Assembly: GCA_964645405.1 (NCBI GenBank)
Contig: CAZYCA010000044.1
Coordinates: forward strand, 325,095 to 389,094
Direction of reading: 5' to 3'
Length of the DNA: 64,000 nt
Source of the DNA: JAMWDF01 sp964645405
GTDB lineage: Bacteria; Ratteibacteria; UBA8468; B48-G9; DSTR01
Shown piece by piece: positions 7,518-16,457 of the stretch (position 1 is its first letter; each line of letters begins with the position of its first letter). The translations under genes and the position numbers were made by a program. Below the pieces are notes generated by a model. It made no database searches and was not told the DNA's origin. It saw only the letters and a program-made list of their open reading frames with translations.

Positions 7518-8885
7518 TTGGTTCCCGTCAGGCTGGGACAGATAGAAGAATGGTGTAAGGGACAGCTGGAGCGTGGAGACCCGCAGCAACTGGTCACCGG
7601 TATAAGTACTGATTCCCGGACTATTAAACCGGGCTGCGTTTTCATAGCCTTAAAAGGGCCAAGATTTGACGGGCATGATTTTGTGGCAGAAGTGTTTAGA
7701 AAAAAAGCAGTGGCTGCTGTTGTCAGGAAAGATTTCCCTTTTCCGGATGGCAGTCTTATCAGGGTTTCGGATACCACCAGGGCTCTGGGTGAGATTGCTG
7801 AAGCCTATCGCAAACAGTTTCACGTGGAACTGCTGGGTATAACCGGAAGTTCTGGCAAAACTACCACCAGAGAAATAGTTACCAAAATTCTTTCCGGAAG
7901 ATACAACGTACTGGCCAGCCAGGGCAATTTTAATAATGAGATTGGTTTACCTTTAACTCTCCTGCAGCTGCAACCATGCCATAAGTTCTGTCTGGCAGAA
8001 ATGGGTATAAATCATCCTGGCGAGATGCAGAAACTCTGCCGGATATCTCATCCGACCTCGGGTTTAATTACTGCCATAGGATGGGCACATGCAGGATTTT
8101 TCAAGAGTTTGAAACAGATTGCTTTGTCCAAAGGGCAACTTCTGGTAAACCTGGAAGGAGGCCGCCTTTCTTTTCTCAATGCCGACGCACCTTATTATCC
8201 TCTTCTGAAAGACCTGGCCAGGGGTTCTGTATTTTCTTTTGGAGTGAAAAATCCTGCTCACTTACAGGGCTATGTGATAAAAGAGGATTTGTTTTCCTTT
8301 GTGTTCAAAGTAAAAAATAGCTCGGCCTGCTTTCAGATGAACTTCTGGAATCCGCATTGGATTTATGCTGGTCTGGCAGGGTTAGCAGTTGGGCTGGCCT
8401 TCGGTATCCCGGAGAAAGTTACAGGTGAAGTCCTGGCAGAAATTCAACCTTTACCTGGCCGCGGTCAGGTATGGAAACTTAATGGTATTACTGTTATTGA
8501 TGAAAGCTACAATTCTAATCCTGATGCTTTGCTGCAGTCTTTGGTTGCTCTGACAAAAAAAAGGGTGCCAAGAACTGTAGCCATCCTGGGTGATATGGCA
8601 GAACTGGGAAGACGCTCGGCTTATTTTCATGTGAGGATTGGCAGGATGTTAAAGCGTCTGGCCCCAGGAATGGTTTTTCTGATAGGAGAAAATATGCTTT
8701 ACGCCCATGGGACTGCAGAAGAAAAGTCTCATTTCCATTTCTCCAGACTGGAAGATTGTCTGGAGGTTCTACCGGGATATCTTCAAGAAGGAGATTTGGT
8801 TCTAATTAAAGGTTCGCGGATGATGGGGATGGAGAGAATTGTTTCTTTCCTGAAAAATTATTACGGGGGAAATTATGCTGGCTGA
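7518..8885 (+). CDS. murF: UDP-MurNAc-tripeptide:D-Ala-D-Ala ligase MurF
   Basis: Mur ligase adding D-Ala-D-Ala to complete the pentapeptide precursor. The ATP loop G-S-S-G-K-T-T lies at about 110-116, followed by the N-x-N-N-E-I-G-L-P motif typical of MurF and the D-E-S-Y-N-S-N-P segment of the ligase core. Translation probably starts at TTG 7518: AGGAG lies about 6 bases upstream and no ATG gives a full N-terminus. The gene sits 2 bases after murE and overlaps mraY by 11 bases, which suggests translational coupling. Confidence 0.95.
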   Translation: MVPVRLGQIEEWCKGQLERGDPQQLVTGISTDSRTIKPGCVFIALKGPRFDGHDFVAEVFRKKAVAAVVRKDFPFPDGSLIRVSDTTRALGEIAEAYRKQFHVELLGITGSSGKTTTREIVTKILSGRYNVLASQGNFNNEIGLPLTLLQLQPCHKFCLAEMGINHPGEMQKLCRISHPTSGLITAIGWAHAGFFKSLKQIALSKGQLLVNLEGGRLSFLNADAPYYPLLKDLARGSVFSFGVKNPAHLQGYVIKEDLFSFVFKVKNSSACFQMNFWNPHWIYAGLAGLAVGLAFGIPEKVTGEVLAEIQPLPGRGQVWKLNGITVIDESYNSNPDALLQSLVALTKKRVPRTVAILGDMAELGRRSAYFHVRIGRMLKRLAPGMVFLIGENMLYAHGTAEEKSHFHFSRLEDCLEVLPGYLQEGDLVLIKGSRMMGMERIVSFLKNYYGGNYAG

Positions 8886-9942
8886 TTGGCTTTACGGCTG
8901 GAATAACTTGTGGTCCGGGTTTAATGTTTTCCGGTATATCACTGTACGTACAGCCCTGGCAACATTTACTTCGCTTTTCTTTTCTGTGTTACTGGGACCT
9001 GTCCTCATTAAAAAGCTGAAGAACTTTTGCCACCCAACATTACTTACCTTCCGGGAAAATAAAAGCACCACTCCCACAATGGGTGGCTGGCTTATCGTTG
9101 GTACATGTTTTCTTTCCGTCTTTTTATGGGCAAACCTGAAAAATATTTATATTCTGCTGCTGGTTCTGGTAATGGCCTGGCTGGCCATCTTTGGTTTCTG
9201 GGATGACTACCTGAAACTGACACTAAAAAATCCCAGAGGTTTAAGACCGGCAGTTAAAGTAATCGGGCAGGCTGGAGTGGGTTTTCTCACAGGCTTGATT
9301 CTGTACTACCATCCTGCTCTGGGATTTAACACTGACGTAGCCTTGCCTTTTTTGAAAAAGATTCTTCTTCCTTTAGGCAGCTACTACATTCTTTTTTCTA
9401 CCTTCATTATTGTGGCTACTTCCAATGCCGTAAACCTCACCGACGGTATGGATGGTCTGGCGATTGGACTGGTTTTAATGGTGGTTCTGGCTTACGGGGG
9501 CATTGCCTATCTGGCTGGTAATATCAATTTTGCAAACTACCTGAATATTATTTATGTCCGGGGGGCAGGGGAAGTATGTGTGTTCTGTGGGGCACTAATT
9601 GGTTCCAGTCTTGGGTTTCTCTGGTATAACTGTTATCCTGCGGAAATTTTCATGGGCGATGTAGGTTCTCTGCCCCTGGGTGGAGTAATCGGACTTCTTT
9701 CCATTTTTGTTAAGCAGGAAATCTCCTTAATCTTTGTGGCAGGAATTTTTGTCCTGGAAGCAATTTCTGTAGTCTTACAGGTCATTTCGTTTCGTACCAG
9801 GGGCCGACGTATTTTCCGCATGACACCCATTCATCACCATTTTGAGCTGGCTGGCTGGCCGGAGACAAAGGTAGTAGTAAGATTCTGGATAATTGGTTTG
9901 ATTCTGGCTCTGTTTACTGCCATCACACTGAAAATCAGGTGA
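8875..9942 (+). CDS. mraY: Phospho-N-acetylmuramoyl-pentapeptide transferase MraY
   Basis: Polytopic inner-membrane enzyme that moves phospho-MurNAc-pentapeptide to undecaprenyl phosphate, giving lipid I. Hallmarks are T-P-T-M-G-G early on, F-W-D-D-Y-L-K, N-L-T-D-G-M-D-G-L-A, the F-M-G-D-V-G-S-L segment and H-H-H-F-E-L near the C-terminus, with about ten hydrophobic segments over 355 residues. GGGGGA precedes the ATG. It lies between murF and murD as in most division/cell wall clusters. Confidence 0.96.
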   Translation: MLADWLYGWNNLWSGFNVFRYITVRTALATFTSLFFSVLLGPVLIKKLKNFCHPTLLTFRENKSTTPTMGGWLIVGTCFLSVFLWANLKNIYILLLVLVMAWLAIFGFWDDYLKLTLKNPRGLRPAVKVIGQAGVGFLTGLILYYHPALGFNTDVALPFLKKILLPLGSYYILFSTFIIVATSNAVNLTDGMDGLAIGLVLMVVLAYGGIAYLAGNINFANYLNIIYVRGAGEVCVFCGALIGSSLGFLWYNCYPAEIFMGDVGSLPLGGVIGLLSIFVKQEISLIFVAGIFVLEAISVVLQVISFRTRGRRIFRMTPIHHHFELAGWPETKVVVRFWIIGLILALFTAITLKIR

Positions 9943-9952
9943 AAAAATAAAA

Positions 9953-11308
9953 ATGGAATGGAAAGGTAAACGCGTGCTGGTGGTAGGACTGGGTGAAACC
10001 GGCTGGGCAGTGGCTAAATGTCTGAAAAATAAAGGAGTACAGGTTACAATCACAGAAAAAAACTCCAGTCCGTTTATGCAGGAAAAAGCCAGGTGTTTAA
10101 GGGAAGAGGGAGTGGAAGTAGAGCTTGGTTCCCATAAAGAGTCATCCGTGAAAGATTGTGACCTTGTAGTTCCCAGCCCGGGAGTACCTGCGGATAGCTT
10201 GCCACTGAAGCTGGCTAAAGCCCTGAAAAAACCGGTTCTAAGTGAAATTGAGGTAGCCTTCCGGCTTTCCGCCAGTAAAAAAATCATTGCCGTAACAGGA
10301 ACCAACGGTAAAACAACCACAAGCAGTCTTCTTGGCTTTCTTCTGCATAAGGCCAAACTGCCTTACCTGGTTTGCGGGAATATCGGGAATCCTTTCATTG
10401 GTGAACTGAATAATTTAACTTCTGCTACCTGGGTAGTTTTAGAAGTAAGTAGTTTTCAGCTGGAGTATGTAGAAGAGTTTAAGCCCCAAATCGGGATTTT
10501 GCTTAATGTCACCGCAGACCATCTTGACCGTTACCGCACAATGGAAGAATATTTTCAGGCAAAGGCGCGGCTTTTTTCCAGACAGCAGATGGATGACTGG
10601 GCGGTATTAAATTATGATGATTTTTTCTGCCAGTCACTGAGAGAAAGAATCAGTGCCAGGAAAATCTTTTTCAGTCTGGAGACGAGAAACAAAGGACTCT
10701 GGTATCAGGACCAGGAAGTCTGGTCCAGTTTGAAAGGGAAGGAAGAAAAAGTTTGTAGTCTGAAAGATGCAGTCTTGTTTGGAAAGGGCAATCTTCAGAA
10801 TATGCTGGCAGTATCAGCAGTGGGCACAATTCTAAATCTGGGTCGTGGTGTCCTGGAAGAAACATTCCAGCAGTTTCCACCCCTGCCTCACCGGATGGAA
10901 AAGGTTGCCCGGATAGACGGTATCTGTTTTGTTAATGATTCCAAAGCGACAAATGTGGATTCTGTGAAGAAAGCACTGGAAACATTTCCTGACAGAAGTG
11001 TAGTCCTTATCATGGGTGGTAAGGATAAAGGATTTTCTTTTAGCGAACTGCAAGACCTGGTAAGAAAGAAGGTTTCTTATCTCCTTGTTCTGGGAGAAAC
11101 GGCAAAAAAGATTAGCGAGCAACTGGGAGACTGCGGAGTGCCTATTGTTTTTGTTTCCAGTCTGGTGGAAGCAGTCAAGACAGGATATGAGAAAGCCAGA
11201 GTTGGACAAACTGTACTTCTGTCTCCTGGTTGTTCTTCCTTTGACATGTTTACCAATTACAAGGAGCGAGGCGATGTCTTTAAGAACGCGGTCAAGGCTC
11301 TACGATAG
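9953..11308 (+). CDS. murD: UDP-MurNAc-L-alanine:D-glutamate ligase MurD
   Basis: Cytoplasmic Mur ligase adding D-Glu to UDP-MurNAc-L-Ala. An N-terminal Rossmann-like motif V-V-G-L-G-E-T-G is followed by the ATP loop G-T-N-G-K-T-T, the L-N-V-T-A-D-H-L-D-R segment, F-V-N-D-S-K-A-T-N and the C-terminal L-L-S-P-G-C-S-S-F-D-M-F, all standard for MurD. 451 residues is the family length. The end overlaps ftsW by 35 bases. Confidence 0.96.
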   Translation: MEWKGKRVLVVGLGETGWAVAKCLKNKGVQVTITEKNSSPFMQEKARCLREEGVEVELGSHKESSVKDCDLVVPSPGVPADSLPLKLAKALKKPVLSEIEVAFRLSASKKIIAVTGTNGKTTTSSLLGFLLHKAKLPYLVCGNIGNPFIGELNNLTSATWVVLEVSSFQLEYVEEFKPQIGILLNVTADHLDRYRTMEEYFQAKARLFSRQQMDDWAVLNYDDFFCQSLRERISARKIFFSLETRNKGLWYQDQEVWSSLKGKEEKVCSLKDAVLFGKGNLQNMLAVSAVGTILNLGRGVLEETFQQFPPLPHRMEKVARIDGICFVNDSKATNVDSVKKALETFPDRSVVLIMGGKDKGFSFSELQDLVRKKVSYLLVLGETAKKISEQLGDCGVPIVFVSSLVEAVKTGYEKARVGQTVLLSPGCSSFDMFTNYKERGDVFKNAVKALR

Positions 11309-12476
11309 AATCTGTATGACCAGCGGGATTTTGCTGATTTTAGGCACAGTAGTTGTTCTCAGTTCCTCCACAGGGTCAGCAATTGAAAGAACAGGTAATC
11401 CGCTTTACTACTTCCAGAGGCATCTTCTCTGGCTGGCGATTGGCGGGCTGGCTATGGTGGGAGTTAACAAATTTGGTATCAACAGGCTGGAAAGAAGCAG
11501 CTGTTTCCTTCGCTGGATTTTTATTGGTTCTGTCCTGCTTCTTCTGGTTCCCGTATTCGCGAAAACTTTACGGTGGGTTATCATAGGTCCTTTCAGTTTT
11601 CAGCCAGCAGAACTGGTGAAGCTTACCTTTATTCTTTTCCTTTCAGACTATTTGAGAAAAAACAGGCATCTGAGCTATAAGGCAAAAAATCTTTTCTGGC
11701 CTGTGTTTTCCTTTCTGGTGGTAACAGGGATTCTCCAGCTGCAGAAAGACCTGGGAACCTTTGTCATTATCTTTCTCTTGTTGGGTCTTCTTCTGCTGCT
11801 GTCCGGGCAACCAAAAAAACATTTAATTTTCCTCGGTTCTTGCGGGGTTGTTCTTTTTATTCTCTTGATCTTCCTTTTTCCGTACCGGCTGGTACGGGTA
11901 GTCTCTGTATTCAGTGGAGCAAAGGACGTTATGGGGAAGGATTATCAACCGTTTCAGTCTAAGGTAACATTAGGAACAGGTGGGCTTGTTGGACGGGGGA
12001 TAGGTGCTGGTTTGGCGAAACTTCTTTATTTACCAGAGGCGCACAAAGACTATGTTTACGCTGTTGTGGGGGAAGAAATGGGGCTGGTGGGAACTTCTAT
12101 GGTTCTCCTATTTTTTGTTATTTTGACTTTTTCCGGGTTAGAACTGGCACTGAGAGCCAGGAGTGATTTTCAACGTTTCCTGGCTGCTGGGATTGGCGGC
12201 TTATTCGGTTTTCAATTTCTGCTTCATGCCAGTGTTGTGCTGTGTATAGTCCCGGCCAAAGGTACCACCTTACCTTTTTTCAGCGTGGGTGGGTCCTCTT
12301 TACTGGTTAATCTGATTGGTCTGGGAATTCTTCTGAGTATTGCCAGGCAGACATGTTTTCCAGCATCTTTAGATGACTTACAGGAATCTTCTCTTCTGGA
12401 GTATGAAAGGGCCAGGCATTTTACCTGGCGCCGTTATAGACCCCTTCGTTTGAGACTTCCATTTTTTTCCAGGTGA
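11274..12476 (+). CDS. ftsW: SEDS-family peptidoglycan glycosyltransferase FtsW
   Basis: Polytopic SEDS protein that polymerises lipid II together with the class B PBP encoded upstream. Seen: Q-K-D-L-G-T (conserved Asp), Q-P-A-E-L-V-K, G-E-E-M-G-L-V-G and a C-terminal T-L-P-F-F-S-V-G-G-S-S loop. Start ATG 11274 was chosen because AAGGAG lies 7 bases upstream and gives a normal N-terminus; the longer in-frame ORF begins inside murD. FtsW rather than RodA is inferred from cluster position. The last 43 bases overlap the convergent gene on the other strand. It is the last gene of the cluster; murG, murC and ftsQ/A/Z are not found downstream. Confidence 0.92.
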   Translation: MSLRTRSRLYDRICMTSGILLILGTVVVLSSSTGSAIERTGNPLYYFQRHLLWLAIGGLAMVGVNKFGINRLERSSCFLRWIFIGSVLLLLVPVFAKTLRWVIIGPFSFQPAELVKLTFILFLSDYLRKNRHLSYKAKNLFWPVFSFLVVTGILQLQKDLGTFVIIFLLLGLLLLLSGQPKKHLIFLGSCGVVLFILLIFLFPYRLVRVVSVFSGAKDVMGKDYQPFQSKVTLGTGGLVGRGIGAGLAKLLYLPEAHKDYVYAVVGEEMGLVGTSMVLLFFVILTFSGLELALRARSDFQRFLAAGIGGLFGFQFLLHASVVLCIVPAKGTTLPFFSVGGSSLLVNLIGLGILLSIARQTCFPASLDDLQESSLLEYERARHFTWRRYRPLRLRLPFFSR

Positions 12477-13288
12477 GAAGTCTTTTCTAAGAGGAGGGTG
12501 AAACGGCCGGTAGTATAGACGGGAAGGGTTAGTTCCTCGGCTGTTTTCTGTTCCGGACCAGGCGGCATATGGAAAACGGTCTGAAGAGAAAAACTAAAAT
12601 TTCCAGTAAACTTGATTAGTTCACCTGCAGCCCGGTCAAAGGTAAATATTCCCCCGGCAAGATTTTTCCCCTGGAGGGAAACGGTAATGTCCTTCTCGCT
12701 TTTCGTTTTCCTGATATTCTGACCAGCAGCCAGCCTGATGAAAGCCTGACCATTTTTTTCCCCGGTGTAGGTATAAGTAAACTCAAATTCACCCAGGGGT
12801 AAGCCGGGAAAATTTAGTGAGCCAATACTCTGTTTCCAGGATGACCCGGGGTTTAAAGAAGAGGAAGAAAATTTCGGCAACAAGTTAAGGAACTGAAAAA
12901 GGTTGATGGCTGCCGGGGTAATCTGCTCTGACCCGGTTATATTACCCTGATTGTCCATGGTGAGTCGTAAAACTCCGAATAAAGGCGAACATTGTGTTTC
13001 AGAAGAACTTAAGTCCTCCAGGATATTGGCTCCAACTTTTACCAGGCTCCTGCGGGTTTCCAGACGGAGACAAACAATCCCCTGATTTACTTCTTCCGGG
13101 ATAATTAAAAGATGGGTACTTATGGAAAGATTACTTTTCTCCTCAGTTTTTCGCTGGTAGGAGTAGCTGGTAGTTCCTTGCAGTTGCAGTTTGTACTCCA
13201 GAATCTGTCCGACTCTAAATCTGTACCAGGCAGTCTCTTGTGCTAAAAGAAGTGCCGGGGACAGTAAGCAAAGAAAAATTTCTTTCAT
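12434..13288 (-). CDS. Secreted protein of unknown function
   Basis: I do not recognise this 284-residue protein. It begins with a short signal peptide (hydrophobic core about residues 4-15, ending near L-L-A-Q). The rest is beta-rich with alternating hydrophobic residues, suggesting a periplasmic or outer-membrane-associated beta-sandwich. The start overlaps the stop of the upstream aminotransferase gene by 4 bases, so it is probably translated from the same message as PEP carboxykinase and the aminotransferase. The 3' end overlaps ftsW on the opposite strand by 43 bases. Confidence 0.6.
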   Translation of the reverse strand: MKEIFLCLLSPALLLAQETAWYRFRVGQILEYKLQLQGTTSYSYQRKTEEKSNLSISTHLLIIPEEVNQGIVCLRLETRRSLVKVGANILEDLSSSETQCSPLFGVLRLTMDNQGNITGSEQITPAAINLFQFLNLLPKFSSSSLNPGSSWKQSIGSLNFPGLPLGEFEFTYTYTGEKNGQAFIRLAAGQNIRKTKSEKDITVSLQGKNLAGGIFTFDRAAGELIKFTGNFSFSLQTVFHMPPGPEQKTAEELTLPVYTTGRFTLLLEKTSHLEKNGSLKRRGL

Positions 13289-14439
13289 GAAATTTTCTGC
13301 ACTGCCTGACGGAGTTTTTCCACTGCCTTTTGAAGATTCTCCATACTGGTGGCAAAGGATATCCTGATATAGGAATCTGCGCCAAATTCTTTACCTGGTA
13401 CTACAGCGAGAAGATATTCTTCCAGAAGCCGGCTGGCTAACTCTGTGGAAGAAAAATGTCCCCAGGAAAGGAAAATATAAAACGCACCCTCAGGTCTGGG
13501 ATAGGAAATTTGTGCTGGAAGGTTCTGCAGAAGAAACAACCGGCGACGGGAGAATTCTTCCACCATTTTTTCGTAAAGATCATTCTTTGCCTGTAAAGCT
13601 ACTATGGCTGCCTTCTGGACAAAGGAAACTGGATTGGAGGTTGTCTGGCTCTGGATGCTGGCTATAGCAAGAGCAATTTCTCCCGGGGCCGCAACATAAC
13701 CTAACCGCCATCCAGTCATGGAAAAAGTCTTGGAAAACCCATTGACGACAATGCACCGGTTTTGTATCTCCTTATCTAACGAGGCTATACTTACGGCTTT
13801 GTTACCATCAAAAACAATTTTTTCATAAATTTCATCAGAGATACACAAAATGTTATTTGCCAGAAGAATTTCTGCCAGCTTCTCCAATTCTTTTCTGGTA
13901 TAAACCACGCCGGTAGGATTACAGGGAGAATTCAGAATAAATGCTTTGGTCCTGGGGTTTATCAACTCCTTTAAGTGGTCAAGGTCTGCAGTAAACCGCT
14001 CGTTGCGCGCACAGATGACCGGCTTACCGCCAGCCAGTTTCACCATTTCCGGGTAACTAACCCAGTATGGTGCCGGGATAATCACCTCGTCTCCCTGGTC
14101 CAGGATAGCCAGCATGACATTAAAAAGGGAATGTTTGGCTCCGTTGGAAACGATAATCTGCTCCGGTTGATACCGCAAGCCGTTTTCCCGGAAAAGTTTT
14201 TCACAGATAGCCTCACGCAGCTGGCTGATACCGCTGGAATCAGTGTATTTGGTAAAACCCTGCTTCAGTGCCTCTATGCAGGCCTGTTTGATTTCTAAAG
14301 GAGTATCAAAATCTGGTTCTCCAGCGGAAAGGTTAATTACTTCCACCCCGTTTTGTTGCATCTGGCGGGCTTTACGATTAATGGTAAGTGTGGCGGAAGG
14401 TTGAATTTCTTGCGCCCTGAAAGAAACAAATTTTCTCAT
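13285..14439 (-). CDS. Aspartate-type aminotransferase (class I, PLP-dependent)
   Basis: Fold-type I pyridoxal-phosphate enzyme, 384 residues. Visible: N-L-S-A-G-E-P-D-F near residue 36, N-S-P-C-N-P-T-G at about 170, S-D-E-I-Y near 201, and the PLP lysine K237 in S-K-T-F-S-M-T-G-W-R. This is the pattern of AspC/AAT subgroup I gamma enzymes; whether the substrate is aspartate, an aromatic amino acid or prephenate cannot be told from this. It follows PEP carboxykinase by 12 bases, a pairing that makes sense for oxaloacetate-aspartate exchange. AGGAG precedes the ATG. Confidence 0.9.
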   Translation of the reverse strand: MRKFVSFRAQEIQPSATLTINRKARQMQQNGVEVINLSAGEPDFDTPLEIKQACIEALKQGFTKYTDSSGISQLREAICEKLFRENGLRYQPEQIIVSNGAKHSLFNVMLAILDQGDEVIIPAPYWVSYPEMVKLAGGKPVICARNERFTADLDHLKELINPRTKAFILNSPCNPTGVVYTRKELEKLAEILLANNILCISDEIYEKIVFDGNKAVSIASLDKEIQNRCIVVNGFSKTFSMTGWRLGYVAAPGEIALAIASIQSQTTSNPVSFVQKAAIVALQAKNDLYEKMVEEFSRRRLFLLQNLPAQISYPRPEGAFYIFLSWGHFSSTELASRLLEEYLLAVVPGKEFGADSYIRISFATSMENLQKAVEKLRQAVQKIS

Positions 14440-14451
14440 TTTTTGCTCCTG

Positions 14452-16332
14452 TTACTCCACCGGAAAGCACTCCGGATGGGCCCGGGGACCAAATTTTTGT
14501 TCGGCTTCCTGCAATCTTTTTCTTTGCTGTGCGAGAATCTCAGATACTTCCTCTGGTGCGTCAGCCACATTTTTTTGGTGAAACTTCTCAACCCTGGCAA
14601 GTTTTTCCAGGTTTTCCGGCACCCGCAGGGTAAACTGCTTGACATAATCCTGCTGCCTGTACTCTTTATTCAGAACCTGGTGAAAGAGTGCACGCAAATC
14701 TTCAAAACAGGGAATGTAACCTGTGGGTGCACGTCTTGCTTTTACCTCACCATGGATGCGTAGCTCCATCCATTTAATCCAGACATGCTTATCTTTTACT
14801 TCGTTAACAAAATTTCCTTTTTCGTCGCGCAGAAAATAGTTAACTGCAAAAATAAAAGGGGGTTTTTTCAGTTTATTGCCAAAAACCAGATTATTCTGGA
14901 TGTATTTTCCCAGAGGAATAGAAACGAAATCCTGAATGGACATAAGGTTAATTTCCTGGATACCTTCCTGCCCAATGATAGCATAGGTGGTTTCAGTTTC
15001 CAGGCAGGCTCCATAAGCAACTATTCCATGCTGCCAGTTAAAACTTTGCTGACAGGGGAACCAGGCAGAAGCATCCCTTCCTCCATAAATGATACCGGAA
15101 AGTTCCACTCCTTCGGGATTGTTGAGGTTTTCATCGCAGTTTTCTAAGTTCTTCAGGGCTACCGTGTAACGAGCATTCTTATGAGCAAAAGGTATTTCGT
15201 TTCCCTGGTCATCTTTTTTACCGGAAAACCATTCTCCAGAAAAATTGTAGCCGCTATCAGGTACAGGGATACCCATTCCCAGCCAGTAAGGACGTCCATC
15301 TTTAATCAGAACATTGGAGAAGATAACTTCCCCTGGACTGGTTAAGATTTTCCAGATGATGGGGTCATCTTTGGCGTTGACGTTTTGAATGATACCAAAG
15401 ATACCAGACTCTGCGTTCACCGCCCGGCACTGGCCATCTATGGCTCGGAAATAAGCGATATCATCTCCCAGGATGGTCTCTCCTGGCAGCATAGCAGTAG
15501 AGGTTTTCCCGCAGGCACTGGGAAAAGCACCAGCCAGATAAGTTTTCCGCTGGTGCGGACCTTTGACTCCCATCAGAAACATATGTTCTGCCAGCCACCC
15601 TTCTTTATCGGCTTTCCTTATAGTTAACCGGAGAGCCAGTTTTTTTAAACCCACAGTATTTCCTGCATACTGAGTATTCACGCTATAAACTGTGTTGGTG
15701 AGGTAATCTATATATATACGTTTCTTTTCCGGTTCAGCACTTGTCATTCTCTTATTCAATTTTCCTGCTGAATGTAAGGTTGCCAGAAAATCAGCCTTCT
15801 GTCCCAGACGTTTAAATTCTTCATAACCCGGTCTGTATAGCAGATTCAGAGAGTGGGAGACATAATAGGAATCAGTGCATTCCACACACGGAATACTGAA
15901 GACAGAATTAGCTGGTCCTAATGTCAGAAAACGGACAATCATGGTGCGACCCTTCATAGAACCCCGGAGTAGATTCCTTATTTCTGCCAGTCCGGTTTCT
16001 CTTTCTATCTGGTTTAAAGCAGGGCTTAGTTTGTCTGATTCAGGCACAAGATATTTAGTTACCTCTCTGTCTCTTCCCTGGTCCTGGATACCGTCAAAAT
16101 GGACAGTATGACCAGGGATAGCTAAAGGTATCTCCTCACCCAGAGATATGGCTTGCTGGCGGCTGTATTCTATATCTTCCGGGGAATCTGTGCTCACCCA
16201 GATATTTTCCGGTTCACACAGTTTTATTGCTTCCGCGATGAAGGAATGAAGTTTTTGATTCTCAATGGCAGCTAAAAGCTGGTAACTTCTGAAAGAAATT
16301 TGCTCTCTGAGACTGTTTAGAGCATCTGACAT
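14452..16332 (-). CDS. pckG: Phosphoenolpyruvate carboxykinase (GTP)
   Basis: Catalyses GTP-dependent interconversion of oxaloacetate and PEP, a gluconeogenic or anaplerotic step. The GTP-enzyme active-site P-loop is seen as F-P-S-A-C-G-K-T-S-T, with the reactive cysteine, preceded by F-L-M-G-V-K-G-P. About 626 residues, normal for the GTP class and longer than ATP-type enzymes. The start was moved to ATG 16332 because GGAGAAAAT precedes it; the open frame upstream runs through the promoter region. First gene of a three-gene minus-strand unit. Confidence 0.95.
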   Translation of the reverse strand: MSDALNSLREQISFRSYQLLAAIENQKLHSFIAEAIKLCEPENIWVSTDSPEDIEYSRQQAISLGEEIPLAIPGHTVHFDGIQDQGRDREVTKYLVPESDKLSPALNQIERETGLAEIRNLLRGSMKGRTMIVRFLTLGPANSVFSIPCVECTDSYYVSHSLNLLYRPGYEEFKRLGQKADFLATLHSAGKLNKRMTSAEPEKKRIYIDYLTNTVYSVNTQYAGNTVGLKKLALRLTIRKADKEGWLAEHMFLMGVKGPHQRKTYLAGAFPSACGKTSTAMLPGETILGDDIAYFRAIDGQCRAVNAESGIFGIIQNVNAKDDPIIWKILTSPGEVIFSNVLIKDGRPYWLGMGIPVPDSGYNFSGEWFSGKKDDQGNEIPFAHKNARYTVALKNLENCDENLNNPEGVELSGIIYGGRDASAWFPCQQSFNWQHGIVAYGACLETETTYAIIGQEGIQEINLMSIQDFVSIPLGKYIQNNLVFGNKLKKPPFIFAVNYFLRDEKGNFVNEVKDKHVWIKWMELRIHGEVKARRAPTGYIPCFEDLRALFHQVLNKEYRQQDYVKQFTLRVPENLEKLARVEKFHQKNVADAPEEVSEILAQQRKRLQEAEQKFGPRAHPECFPVE

Positions 16333-16365
16333 ATTTTCTCCTTTTGTTAGCTCCGAGAATATTTG

Positions 16366-16395
16366 AGCATAACATATTTCCTCCTGCCTGGTCAA
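16366..16395 (-). promoter_or_regulatory. Possible sigma-70-type promoter of the PEP carboxykinase unit
   Basis: Read on the minus strand: TTGACC at 16395-16390, an 18-base spacer, and TATGCT at 16371-16366, about 33 bases before the chosen start. The divergent beta-helix gene starts at 16458, so this short gap must also hold its promoter, which I could not assign. Confidence 0.4.
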
Positions 16396-16457
16396 ACTGC
16401 GTACTAAACAAAAATTTATTCTTGCCGTCAAAATTATGTTAAACTTCCTTTTCAAAA

